Of a DNA stretch of 64,000 nt, positions 15,735 through 24,160 are shown in pieces. This DNA comes from Pelomonas asaccharophilus_A (GTDB taxonomy: Bacteria > Pseudomonadota > Gammaproteobacteria > Burkholderiales > Burkholderiaceae_C), in NCBI RefSeq assembly GCF_031458115.1, contig NZ_JAVDXV010000010.1, positions 124,001 to 188,000 on the forward strand, written 5' to 3'. Under the pieces are notes generated by a model. That model worked only from the letters and a program-made list of their open reading frames with translations, made no database searches and was not told the origin of the DNA. Made by a program: the position numbers and the translations under genes. Position 1 is the first letter of the stretch, and every line of letters begins with the position of its first letter.

Positions 15735-17135
15735 ATGCGAACCGCCCTCACGCTGATCTGCCTTGCCGCGGCCCAGGCCGTGGCCGCCCAACCCGCGCCG
15801 GAGCGCCATGCGCAGCTGCTGCTGGACGCGATGCGCGAGGCTGCCGCCGTGCCGGGCATGTCGGCGGCGGTTTGGCAGGACGGCAAGCTGCGCTGGCAGG
15901 GCGGCAGCGGCTGGCGCGATGTGGACAAGCGGCTGCCGGTGCAGGCCGACACGCGCTTCCGGCTGGCCAGTGTGTCCAAGGTGTTCGCCGTCACGGCGGC
16001 CGCGCAGCTGAAGGCGCAGGGCAAGCTGGATCCCGACAAGCCGGTCGGCCCGCTGCTGCCGGGGCTGGACCCGGCGCTGGGTGCGCTGACGCCCAACCAG
16101 CTGGCTGCCCATCTGAGCGGCATGCCGCACTACGAGTGGCGCGACTTCTCGCGCGGCGGCACGCACTACGCGACCGCGCGCGAGTCGCTGGTGCATCTGA
16201 AGGGCCGCTCGCTGCAATCGGCGCCGGGCAGCCGCTATCTGTATTCGTCCTGGGGCTACACCTTGCTGGCGGCGGCGGTGGAGGCGGCGGCCGGCCAGCC
16301 CTATCTTGAGCTGCTGCGCACCCGCGTCGCGCCGGGGCTGGCCATAGGCCCCGACGAGACCGGCAAGTCGCCCGCGATGTCCATCGCCTACGAGTACGCC
16401 CGCGGCAGCGTGCAGCCGGCACCGGCGCACGACTACAGCTACAGCTGGGGTGGCGCGGGCCTGGCCGCCAGCGCGCCGGCCCTGGCCGAATGGGGCAGCC
16501 GCGTGCTGCAGGGGCAGGTGGTGGATGCCGCGACGCGCGCGTGGATGTGGCAGCCGGTGCTGGACAACGCCGGCCAGACCGTGGGCGAGCGCAGCTACCG
16601 GCTGGGCTTTGGCTGGCGGCTGGGCGCGGACGCGCAGGGCCAGCCCACGGCACACCATGCCGGCACGACGCTGGGCGCGCGCAGCGTGCTGCTGTTGTGG
16701 CCGCAGGCGGGCATCAGCGTCAGCGTGCTGTCCAACGCGATGTGGACCTCGTCCATCGAGCGCAGCGCCGAGTTGCTGAGCGCGCCGTTGCGCGCGCCGC
16801 TGCCGGGGCTGGCCGAGCGGGCCTGTCCCGTCAAGGTGACCGGCTTTGATGGCGACATGGACGGCGCCGCCGTTCAAGGGCGCGCGAGCTTTCGCGTCGA
16901 TGCCGATGGCCTGTGCCGCGGCGAGCTGAGCCTGCCCGAATCGCTGGCCAAGGTGGTCAACCAGGGGCCGCAGCCGGCGAGTGACAAGCTGGGGCTCATC
17001 GGCCTGCAGGGCGGCATCTCGCGCGCGGCGCTGGTGTCGCCCATCGGGTTGGCGGATTGGCAGATCCAGCCCGATGGCAGCTTCCGTGTGGAGCTGGCCG
17101 GGCGGCGAATCACGGTTCGGCTGCGCGAAGCGTGA
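15735..17135 (+). CDS. Serine beta-lactamase-like hydrolase (class C/esterase family), 466 aa
   Basis: A secreted hydrolase of the beta-lactamase/D-alanyl-D-alanine peptidase superfamily. The signal peptide is RTALTLICLAAAQAVA. The S-x-x-K nucleophile motif is SVSK (79-82), the tyrosine motif appears as YSSWGY in place of Y-x-N, and a KTG-like HAG lies in TAHHAGTTLGAR. A C-terminal domain of about 130 residues (CPVKVTGFDGDMDGAAVQG onward) resembles the lipocalin-like extension seen in such esterases. The actual substrate (peptide, ester or lactam) is unknown. The start at 15735 is preferred over 15690 because it opens the signal peptide. Confidence 0.85.
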   Translation: MRTALTLICLAAAQAVAAQPAPERHAQLLLDAMREAAAVPGMSAAVWQDGKLRWQGGSGWRDVDKRLPVQADTRFRLASVSKVFAVTAAAQLKAQGKLDPDKPVGPLLPGLDPALGALTPNQLAAHLSGMPHYEWRDFSRGGTHYATARESLVHLKGRSLQSAPGSRYLYSSWGYTLLAAAVEAAAGQPYLELLRTRVAPGLAIGPDETGKSPAMSIAYEYARGSVQPAPAHDYSYSWGGAGLAASAPALAEWGSRVLQGQVVDAATRAWMWQPVLDNAGQTVGERSYRLGFGWRLGADAQGQPTAHHAGTTLGARSVLLLWPQAGISVSVLSNAMWTSSIERSAELLSAPLRAPLPGLAERACPVKVTGFDGDMDGAAVQGRASFRVDADGLCRGELSLPESLAKVVNQGPQPASDKLGLIGLQGGISRAALVSPIGLADWQIQPDGSFRVELAGRRITVRLREA

Positions 17136-17213
17136 ACAAAGCCACGTTCGCGCCGCGTCGCCCGCGGGGCGGGCATTGGCGGTGAGAGCATCGGGGCTGG
17201 CGTTGCCGACGCC

Positions 17214-18374
17214 ATGCCCACGATGGAGCCACTGCACACCGAAACACTGCTGCGCGTCTTCCAGCTGGTCACGGCCATGCTGGCGGTGGCGACCGTGGGT
17301 GGCGCCTGGCATCTGAAGGCCGAGAGGGCGCTGTGGTTCTGGGCCGGCGCCTTCGCGGCGGCCGCGCTGACGCAGTCCGCCCGCGCGCTGGCGATGGCGC
17401 TGGAGGCGCCGCGCAGCCTGTGGGTCGTGGGGCATCAGGGTGGCTTGCTGGCGGCCCTGCTGCTGCTGCTGGGCTTGCGCGTCTACCTGGGCCAGCCGCT
17501 GCGCTGGCGGCTGCCGGCGGCGTTCACCGCGGCGGTGTGCGCGGGCTCGTTCGCGCTGACGGTGTTCACGGATCAGTTCTGGCCCTCGCTGGTGCTGACC
17601 TTGCTGGCGTCGGCCGCGCTGACCATTCCGGCCGCACACGCGGCCTTGCAGGCCTGGCGTGTGCAGCGCGGCTTCCCGTTGAGCCTGTTGGCGGGTGACC
17701 TCATCCTCAGCGCGATGCTGGAGGTTGCGCGGGCGCTGGCCGTGTCGCCGCTGGTGGCGGACACGCGCGCGCAACTCGTTCAGTACAACGCGATCGGCCT
17801 GCTGCTGATGATTGCGCTGGTCATCGGCCAGGCGCTGGCCATGCTGCTGTTGCTGCAAGACCGTGCACTGCGGCAGATCGAGCAGCTCATCGAAGTCGAC
17901 GTGTTGACGGGCCTGCTGAACCGGCGTGGCTTCGACGAGCGCCTGCGCCGCCTGCTGAGGCGCAATTCACCGCAGCCGCCCATGCTGGCCGTGCTGGACG
18001 TGGACCATTTCAAGAACATCAACGACACGCATGGCCACGCAGTGGGCGACATGGTGCTGAGCGCCGTGGGTGCGCGGCTGCGCGAGGCGCTGCGGCCACA
18101 GGATCTGGCCGTGCGGCTGGGCGGCGAGGAGTTCGCCGTCATCTGGCCCGGCCCGGAGAGCGGCGCCGCGCGTCGCCTGGGCGAGCGTGTGCGCGAGTCC
18201 ATCTCGGGCCACCCCTTCCACACGAGCGCGGGGCCGCTGCGCGTGACGGTCAGCGTGGGCGTGGCCCAGGCGCACGGGCCCGACGAGCCACCCGAGGCGC
18301 TGTTCAGCCGCGCCGATGCGGCGCTCTACGACGCCAAGCGCGGCGGCCGGGATCGGGTGGTGCTGTCGGGCTGA
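17214..18374 (+). CDS. Membrane diguanylate cyclase (GGDEF), 386 aa
   Basis: Makes cyclic di-GMP. The N-terminal half has about six hydrophobic segments (from LLRVFQLVTAMLAVATVGG to YNAIGLLLMIALVIGQALAM). The GGDEF domain begins DVLTGLLNRRGFDERL and includes VLDVDHFKNINDTHGH and the active site GGEEF in RLGGEEFAVIW. The product-inhibition I-site R-x-x-D is present (RPQD, three residues before RLGGEEF). It ends with SRADAALYDAKRGGRDRV. It is a stand-alone gene with an ATG at 17214; a second Met three residues on is possible. Confidence 0.93.
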   Translation: MPTMEPLHTETLLRVFQLVTAMLAVATVGGAWHLKAERALWFWAGAFAAAALTQSARALAMALEAPRSLWVVGHQGGLLAALLLLLGLRVYLGQPLRWRLPAAFTAAVCAGSFALTVFTDQFWPSLVLTLLASAALTIPAAHAALQAWRVQRGFPLSLLAGDLILSAMLEVARALAVSPLVADTRAQLVQYNAIGLLLMIALVIGQALAMLLLLQDRALRQIEQLIEVDVLTGLLNRRGFDERLRRLLRRNSPQPPMLAVLDVDHFKNINDTHGHAVGDMVLSAVGARLREALRPQDLAVRLGGEEFAVIWPGPESGAARRLGERVRESISGHPFHTSAGPLRVTVSVGVAQAHGPDEPPEALFSRADAALYDAKRGGRDRVVLSG

Positions 18375-18383
18375 CCCGCGGCC

Positions 18384-21300
18384 TCACATGCTGCGCCGGT
18401 ACTGGCCGCCCACCTCGAACAGCGCGCCGGTGATCTGGCCCAGCGAGCACACGCGCACGGCGTCCATCAGCACGTCGAACACGTTCTTGTTCTCGATGAC
18501 GGCCTGCTGCAGTCGCGCCAGCATGGCGGGTGCCTCGTTGGCGTGGCGGTCGTGGAAGTCCGCCAGGCGCGTCAGCTGGGACTGCTTCTCCTCATCCGTC
18601 GAGCGGGCCAGCTCGATGTGCTCCGGCACCGGGTCGCCCTTGGGGTTGCGGAAGGTGTTGACGCCGATGATGGGGTACTCGCCGGTGTGCTTGAGCATCT
18701 CGTAGTGCAGCGATTCCTCCTGGATGCGGCCGCGCTGGTAGCCGGTCTCCATCGCGCCCAGCACGCCGCCGCGTTCGCTGATGCGCTCGAACTCGGCCAG
18801 CACCGCCTCTTCGACCAGCTCGGTCAGCTCGTCGATGATGAAGGCGCCCTGCGACGGGTTCTCGTTCTTGGCCAGGCCCCACTCTCGGTTGATGATGAGC
18901 TGGATGGCCATCGCGCGGCGCACGCTGTCTTCGGTGGGCGTCGTGATCGCCTCGTCGAAGGCGTTGGTGTGCAGCGAGTTGCAGTTGTCGTAGATCGCGA
19001 TCAGCGCCTGCAGCGTCGTGCGGATGTCGTTGAAGGCGATCTCCTGCGCATGCAGGCTGCGGCCTGACGTCTGCACGTGGTACTTCAGCTTCTGCGAGCG
19101 CTCGTTGGCGCCGTAGCGGTCGCGCATCGAGACCGCCCAGATGCGGCGCGCGACGCGACCCAGCACGGTGTACTCCGGGTCCATGCCGTTGCTGAAGAAG
19201 AAGCTCAGGTTGGGCGCGAAGTCGTCGATGTGCATGCCGCGCGCGAGATACGCCTCCACGAATGTGAAGCCGTTGGACAGCGTCAGCGCGAGCTGTGAAA
19301 TCGGGTTCGCGCCGGCCTCGGCGATGTGATAACCCGAGATCGACACCGAGTAGAAGTTGCGCACGTTGTGGTGCACGAAGAACTCGGCGATGTCGCCCAT
19401 GACCTTCAGGCTGAACTCCGTCGAGAAGATGCAGGTGTTCTGGCCCTGGTCTTCCTTCAGGATGTCGGCCTGCACCGTGCCGCGCACATTGGCCAGCACC
19501 CAGTCCTTGATCTTGGCGGCCTCGTCGGCCGTGGGCTCGCGGCCGTTGTCGGTGCGGAACTTGGCGAGGTTCTGGTCGATGGCCGTGTTCATGAACATCG
19601 CGAGGATGCTCGGCGCCGGGCCGTTGATGGTCATGGACACCGACGTGCTGGGGTTGCACAGGTCGAAGCCGTCGTACAGCACCTTCATGTCGTCCAGCGT
19701 CGCGATGGACACGCCGCTGTTGCCGACCTTGCCGTAGATGTCGGGCCGCGGCGCGGGGTCGGCGCCATACAGCGTCACCGAGTCGAAGGCCGTGGACAGG
19801 CGCTTGGCGGGCATGCCTTCGCTGACCAGCTTGAAGCGGCGGTTGGTGCGGAAGGCGTCGCCTTCGCCGGCGAACATGCGCGTCGGGTCCTCGCCTTCGC
19901 GCTTGAACGCGAACACGCCGGCCGCGTACGGGAAGCTGCCGGGCACGTTCTCCAGCATCAGCCACTTCAGCAGCTCGCCGTGGCATTCATAGCCGGGCAG
20001 CACGACCTTGCGGATCTTGGTGCCCGACAGGCTTTGCGTGACCAGCGCGGTGCGGATCTCCTTGTCGCGGATCTTCACGACGTACTCGTCGCCGGCGTAG
20101 GCCTTGACCATGTCGGGCCATTGCGCGAGCAGCTGGCGGGCGTCGCCGTCCAGCTTCGCACGCCGCTGATCGGCGAGGCCGGCCAGTGCGTCGCGGGCGC
20201 CCTGCTTGTCGGGGTTGGCGGCTTCCAGCATCGCGCGGCTGGCTTCCAGCTGCTGGATCTCGCGGGCCAGCGCGGCCTGCTTGCGCGCGCGGCCCTTGTA
20301 GCTGCGCACGGTCTCGCTGATGTCGGCCAGGTAGCGCACGCGGTTGGGCGGCACGATGGGCGTCTGGTGCGTGCTGTGGCGCGTGCTGACTGGCGGCAGC
20401 CGGCCGGCGCCCAGACCCAGGCGGACCTTCAACGCCTGGTACAGCGCCGTCACGCCATCGTCGTTGAAGCGGCTGGCCATGGTGCCGAACACCGGCATCG
20501 TGTCGGGCGACTGGCTGAAGGCTTCGCGGTTGCGCTGCACCTGCTTGCTGACGTCACGCAGCGCGTCCAGCGCGCCCTTGCGGTCGAACTTGTTGATGGC
20601 GACGAACTCGGCGAAGTCCAGCATGTCGATCTTCTCGAGCTGGCTGGCGGCGCCGAACTCGGGCGTCATCACGTACATGGGCACGTCCACCAGCGGCACG
20701 ATGGCAGCGTCGCCCTGGCCGATGCCGGAGGTCTCGACGATGACGAGGTCGAAGCCGGCCACCTTGGCGGCGGCGATGACATCGGGCAGTGCGGGCGAAA
20801 TCTCCGAGCCGAAGTCGCGCGTGGCGAGGCTGCGCATGAACACGCGGGGGCCTTGCGACCACGGCGAGATCGCGTTCATGCGGATGCGGTCACCCAGCAG
20901 CGCGCCGCCGCTCTTGCGGCGCGACGGGTCGATGGAGATCAGCGCGATGCGCATGGCGTCGCCCTGGTCCAGGCGCAGGCGGCGGATCAATTCGTCGGTC
21001 AGGCTGGACTTGCCGGCGCCACCGGTGCCGGTGATGCCCAGCACGGGCGTCTTGAGTCCCGAAGCCTGCGCGCGCAGCGCGTCGACGATGGCCGCGTCGG
21101 CCTTGCCGTTCTCCAGCGCCGTCAGCAGCTGGGCCAGCGAGCGCCAGGCGGCTTCCGAATGACCCGTGATGGCGGACAAGGCCTTGGGCGCATGGACGCT
21201 GAAGTCCTGGTCGGCCTTCATGACCATCTCGCCGATCATGCCTTGCAGGCCCATGCGCTGGCCATCCTCGGGGCTGAAGATGCGCACGCCGTGCTCGGCC

Positions 21301-21659
21301 AGCTCGCGGATCTCGGCCGGCACGATGACGCCGCCGCCGCCGCCGAACACCTGGATGTGCGCCCCGCCGCGCTCCTTCAGCAGCTGCACCATGTACTTGA
21401 AGTACTCGACGTGGCCGCCCTGGTAGGACGAGATGGCAATGCCCTGCGCATCCTCCTGCAGCGCCGCAGTGACGACTTCGTCGACCGAACGGTTGTGCCC
21501 GAGGTGGATGACCTCGGCGCCCATGCCCTGCAGGATGCGCCGCATGATGTTGATGGCGGCGTCATGCCCGTCGAACAGGCTGGCGGCGGTGACGAATCGG
21601 ACCTTGTGGGTCGGGCGGTACTCGGCCAGCGCCTTGTGGTCGGCGGCGAGATCGGTCAT
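18384..21659 (-). CDS. icmF: Fused isobutyryl-CoA mutase (IcmF), 1091 aa
   Basis: An adenosylcobalamin enzyme interconverting isobutyryl-CoA and n-butyryl-CoA, fused to its own G-protein chaperone. Domain order: B12-binding domain (about 20-150) with the DGHDAA motif at 30-35 (H32 the lower cobalt ligand); G-protein chaperone with P-loop GTGGAGKSS (211-219) and INKFDRKGALDAL; linker; then the large TIM-barrel mutase domain containing FDSVTLYG and GTVQADILKEDQGQ, which I take as IcmF-like rather than pivalyl-CoA mutase-like. The start at 21659 follows AAGGAGA. The upstream gap holds a 24-bp perfect palindrome shared in its core with the ivd promoter. Confidence 0.93.
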   Translation of the reverse strand: MTDLAADHKALAEYRPTHKVRFVTAASLFDGHDAAINIMRRILQGMGAEVIHLGHNRSVDEVVTAALQEDAQGIAISSYQGGHVEYFKYMVQLLKERGGAHIQVFGGGGGVIVPAEIRELAEHGVRIFSPEDGQRMGLQGMIGEMVMKADQDFSVHAPKALSAITGHSEAAWRSLAQLLTALENGKADAAIVDALRAQASGLKTPVLGITGTGGAGKSSLTDELIRRLRLDQGDAMRIALISIDPSRRKSGGALLGDRIRMNAISPWSQGPRVFMRSLATRDFGSEISPALPDVIAAAKVAGFDLVIVETSGIGQGDAAIVPLVDVPMYVMTPEFGAASQLEKIDMLDFAEFVAINKFDRKGALDALRDVSKQVQRNREAFSQSPDTMPVFGTMASRFNDDGVTALYQALKVRLGLGAGRLPPVSTRHSTHQTPIVPPNRVRYLADISETVRSYKGRARKQAALAREIQQLEASRAMLEAANPDKQGARDALAGLADQRRAKLDGDARQLLAQWPDMVKAYAGDEYVVKIRDKEIRTALVTQSLSGTKIRKVVLPGYECHGELLKWLMLENVPGSFPYAAGVFAFKREGEDPTRMFAGEGDAFRTNRRFKLVSEGMPAKRLSTAFDSVTLYGADPAPRPDIYGKVGNSGVSIATLDDMKVLYDGFDLCNPSTSVSMTINGPAPSILAMFMNTAIDQNLAKFRTDNGREPTADEAAKIKDWVLANVRGTVQADILKEDQGQNTCIFSTEFSLKVMGDIAEFFVHHNVRNFYSVSISGYHIAEAGANPISQLALTLSNGFTFVEAYLARGMHIDDFAPNLSFFFSNGMDPEYTVLGRVARRIWAVSMRDRYGANERSQKLKYHVQTSGRSLHAQEIAFNDIRTTLQALIAIYDNCNSLHTNAFDEAITTPTEDSVRRAMAIQLIINREWGLAKNENPSQGAFIIDELTELVEEAVLAEFERISERGGVLGAMETGYQRGRIQEESLHYEMLKHTGEYPIIGVNTFRNPKGDPVPEHIELARSTDEEKQSQLTRLADFHDRHANEAPAMLARLQQAVIENKNVFDVLMDAVRVCSLGQITGALFEVGGQYRRSM

Positions 21660-21696
21660 GGCTTGTCTCCTTGATCGGAGACGGATTCTAGGATGC

Positions 21697-21720
21697 TTGG
21701 TTGACGTTAACGTCAACCAA
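21697..21720. promoter_or_regulatory. 24-bp perfect palindrome upstream of icmF (LiuR-like operator)
   Basis: The core TTGACGTTAACGTCAA (21701-21716) is flanked by TTGG and CCAA, giving a perfect 24-bp palindrome. Read on the minus strand, TTGACG at 21711-21716 lies 20 nt from a TAGAAT (21685-21690), the long spacer favoured by MerR-family activators. The same core occurs at 24081-24096. Confidence 0.85.
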
Positions 21721-21744
21721 CTGCCGAGCCTCGGGAGATGGGGG

Positions 21745-22344
21745 TCAGGCCGCTAGCCCGACCAAGGCCATGCAGGCCTGCCAGCCCAGCGCCAGCAGCA
21801 GCCCGGACGTGGCCAGCGCGCCAGCGCCGACGCCCAGTGACACCAGCATCAGCAGGCCGTCCTTGGCCGCCAGCGCCACGCCGGCCAGCATCAGCGACAC
21901 GGCCGGCAGCACATTGCCGAACGGGATGGGCAGAAAGATCAGCACCGCCATGAGCAGCGTCATCGGCCCCAGCCACCAGCGGGTGGACGGGCCGGCCAGC
22001 GTCGTCATGCGTGGGCGGGTCAGGCGGTAGATGAAGTCGTAGAAGCGTGCCAGCAGCGCCAGGCTGCGCGACGCGCCCTCGTGCGGCAGATGCAGGCGGC
22101 CCAGACGGGGCGGCAGATCCTGCCGGTGCGCCGAGCACAACAGCAGCCCCAGCACGGCCAGCCCCACGCTCAGCACACTGCCGACGCCTGGGATCGGCAG
22201 CAGGCAGGGCGCCGCCAGGAGTACCAGCAGGCTGGCCTGCCAGGCGCCACCGTGCGCCTCGGCCAGCGTGGCCAGAGGCACGGGGCCGGGCGGCAGTTGC
22301 CCGGCCTTGGCGCGCAGGCGGGAGGCGAGGTCTCGTATGCTCAT
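21745..22344 (-). CDS. ExoD-family exopolysaccharide-associated membrane protein, 199 aa
   Basis: An integral membrane protein of the ExoD family, named from rhizobial mutants affected in exopolysaccharide and alkali tolerance. The N-terminus carries a short soluble part (SIRDLASRLRAKAG), then the typical LLVLLAAPCLLPIPGVGSV with its P-x-P-G turn. Later come RTTLAG-type basic loops and LLMAVLIFLPIPFGNVLPA with a second PIPFGN. About four to five hydrophobic spans. The ATG at 22344 follows GGGAGG. It lies 34 bp after the BI-1 gene, so the two may be co-transcribed, with icmF downstream on the same strand under its own promoter. Confidence 0.85.
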   Translation of the reverse strand: MSIRDLASRLRAKAGQLPPGPVPLATLAEAHGGAWQASLLVLLAAPCLLPIPGVGSVLSVGLAVLGLLLCSAHRQDLPPRLGRLHLPHEGASRSLALLARFYDFIYRLTRPRMTTLAGPSTRWWLGPMTLLMAVLIFLPIPFGNVLPAVSLMLAGVALAAKDGLLMLVSLGVGAGALATSGLLLALGWQACMALVGLAA

Positions 22345-22378
22345 TCGGCGCCTCCCGTGCTGCTGGGTGGATGAACGA

Positions 22379-23062
22379 TCAGTCGTCCGAACTGCCATAG
22401 CCGAACAGGCTCAGCAGGCTGGTGAACAGATTGAATATCGAAACGAACAGGCTGACTGTTGCCAGCACGTAATTCGTTTCTCCACCGTTCACGATTTGCT
22501 GCGTCTCGTACAGGATCAGGCCGGCCGACAACAGGGCCACGACGGCCGAGACCGTCAGCGCCAGCGCGGGGATCTGGAAGAAGACCGCGGCCAGGCCTGC
22601 CAGCAGGGCAACGATCATGCCCGCGAACAGGAAGCCGCCCATCCACGACAGGTCACGCTTGGTGGTCGTCGCGTAGGCCGACAGCGCCAGGAACACGGCG
22701 CCGGTGGCGCCCAGCGCCAGCATGACGGCCTGGCCGCCCGAGGGCAGGGCCAGCGTGCGGGTCAGCAAGGGGCCTAGCGTCCAGCCCATGAAGCCGGTCA
22801 ACGCGAAGACCAGGCCGACGGCGGCGCCGCTGTTCTTCAGCTTGTGAATGCCGAACAGCAGGCCGAAGTAGACGACGGCCGTCAGGATGATGCCGGGCGC
22901 CGGCAGGCTGAACGCGACGGCGGCGCCCGCGACGGCGGCGCTGAACAGCAGCGTCATCGACAGCAGCGCATAGGTGTTGCGCAGCACGCGGTGGGCGGTG
23001 CCGCGGTCGACCGCGGTGCCGTAAGGCATGGCGATCGCGATGGAGCGGGGACGGTCTTGCAT
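22379..23062 (-). CDS. BI-1/YccA-family integral membrane protein, 227 aa
   Basis: Seven hydrophobic segments, as in the Bax inhibitor-1 (YccA/YbhL) family, some members of which conduct calcium or modulate FtsH. Family features: HRVLRNTYALLSMTLLFSA near the N-terminus, TGFMGWTLGPLLT, and ILYETQQIVNGGETNYVLATV near the C-terminus, where the acidic pore residues are usually placed. The start at 23062 follows GGAGG. A longer start at 23110 would add 16 residues and is not supported. It is divergent from the NhaR-type gene. Confidence 0.92.
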   Translation of the reverse strand: MQDRPRSIAIAMPYGTAVDRGTAHRVLRNTYALLSMTLLFSAAVAGAAVAFSLPAPGIILTAVVYFGLLFGIHKLKNSGAAVGLVFALTGFMGWTLGPLLTRTLALPSGGQAVMLALGATGAVFLALSAYATTTKRDLSWMGGFLFAGMIVALLAGLAAVFFQIPALALTVSAVVALLSAGLILYETQQIVNGGETNYVLATVSLFVSIFNLFTSLLSLFGYGSSDD

Positions 23063-23173
23063 GGCAACCTCCAAGAGGCATTGAAACGGCTTGCAGACTA
23101 GGTCTCTCATGCTGCTGAAAAAAGCAGAGAATCACGAACAAATACTTCTTAAAAACCTATTGGGAATCGCACC

Positions 23174-24070
23174 GTGAGCATGAGCTTCAGCTACCGCCAT
23201 CTCTACTACTTCTGGGCCGTGGCCAAGGAAGGAGGCCTGACGCGGGCGGCCGAGCGCCTGGGGCTGTCGGTGCAGACCGTGTCCACCCAGGTGCGCGAGC
23301 TGGAGCAGTCGCTGGGCGCGGCGTTGCTGAAGCCGGCCGGCCGCGGCCTGACGCTGACCGAGGCGGGGCAGGCGGCGCTGGAGGTGGCGGAACAGATCTT
23401 CGTGCTCGGCGAGACCCTGCCGGAGCGCGTGCGCGATGCTTCGACCGCGCCGGCCGTGCGGCTGGCGGTGGGCATCTCAGACGGGCTGCCCAAGCTGGTC
23501 GTGCAGCGCCTGTTGCAGCCCATCATCGACACGCCGCACCTGCGGCTGCTGTGCCATGAGGACGAGTTCGACGACCTGCTGGGCGACCTGGCGCTGCACC
23601 GGCTGGACGTCGTGCTGGCCGACCGCCCGGCGCCGCCCAACCCCAATCTGCGCGTCTACAGCCATGCGCTGGGCAGCTCGCCCATGGCGTGGTTTGCCGC
23701 GCCGCGCTGGGCCGAGGCAGCGGCGCGCAACTTCCCGGCCTCGCTGGCCGACGTGCCGCTGCTGCTGCCCACCGACCATGCCGCCGTGCGCATCCGTCTG
23801 GACCATTGGCTCGAGCGCCACGGCGTGCGCGCCAAGGTGGCGGGCGAGTTCGAGGACAGCGCGCTGCTGGCCACTTTCGGCGCGGCCGGCATGGGCGTGT
23901 TCCCGGCCGCGGCGCTGATGAGCGACAAGCTGGTGCAGCGTGACGGCCTGGTGCGCGTGGGCGACTGCGTGGGCGTGGAGGAGGCCTTCTACGCGGTGGG
24001 CACGGACAAGAAGATCGTCCACCCGCTGGTGCGCCGCCTGCTGCCCCAGCCGGCCGACGCGACAGGTTGA
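23174..24070 (+). CDS. nhaR: NhaR-type LysR-family regulator, 298 aa
   Basis: A LysR-type regulator whose N-terminus (SYRHLYYFWAVAKEGGLTRAAERLGLSVQTVSTQV) is the hallmark of the NhaR branch, which senses sodium or alkaline stress in E. coli. The effector domain follows from about residue 95. No sodium/proton antiporter gene is adjacent. It is divergent from the BI-1 gene, which may be a target. Start: GTG at 23174 or ATG at 23180; both are plausible and neither changes the HTH. Confidence 0.85.
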   Translation: MSMSFSYRHLYYFWAVAKEGGLTRAAERLGLSVQTVSTQVRELEQSLGAALLKPAGRGLTLTEAGQAALEVAEQIFVLGETLPERVRDASTAPAVRLAVGISDGLPKLVVQRLLQPIIDTPHLRLLCHEDEFDDLLGDLALHRLDVVLADRPAPPNPNLRVYSHALGSSPMAWFAAPRWAEAAARNFPASLADVPLLLPTDHAAVRIRLDHWLERHGVRAKVAGEFEDSALLATFGAAGMGVFPAAALMSDKLVQRDGLVRVGDCVGVEEAFYAVGTDKKIVHPLVRRLLPQPADATG

Positions 24071-24080
24071 GTTGCTACAG

Positions 24081-24096
24081 TTGACGTTTACGTCAA
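24081..24096. promoter_or_regulatory. LiuR-like palindromic operator upstream of ivd
   Basis: TTGACGTTTACGTCAA, 65 bp before the ivd start and just after the end of the nhaR-type gene. It is the same half-sites and spacing as the site upstream of icmF, with one central difference. Probable shared operator for branched-chain acyl-CoA catabolism genes. Confidence 0.82.
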
Positions 24097-24160
24097 TTAA
24101 ACCGCCCGACGGGCCCGGCACAACCGGGCGCCGGATGGGCCGACAGCAGGAGACCCGACC

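Noticed and set aside
15666..17858. 730-aa minus-strand frame over the serine hydrolase and cyclase
   Set aside because: Antisense shadow; Arg/Gln/His-rich with no domain.
19326..21674. 782-aa plus-strand frame over icmF
   Set aside because: Antisense shadow of icmF, which has all mutase and G-protein motifs.
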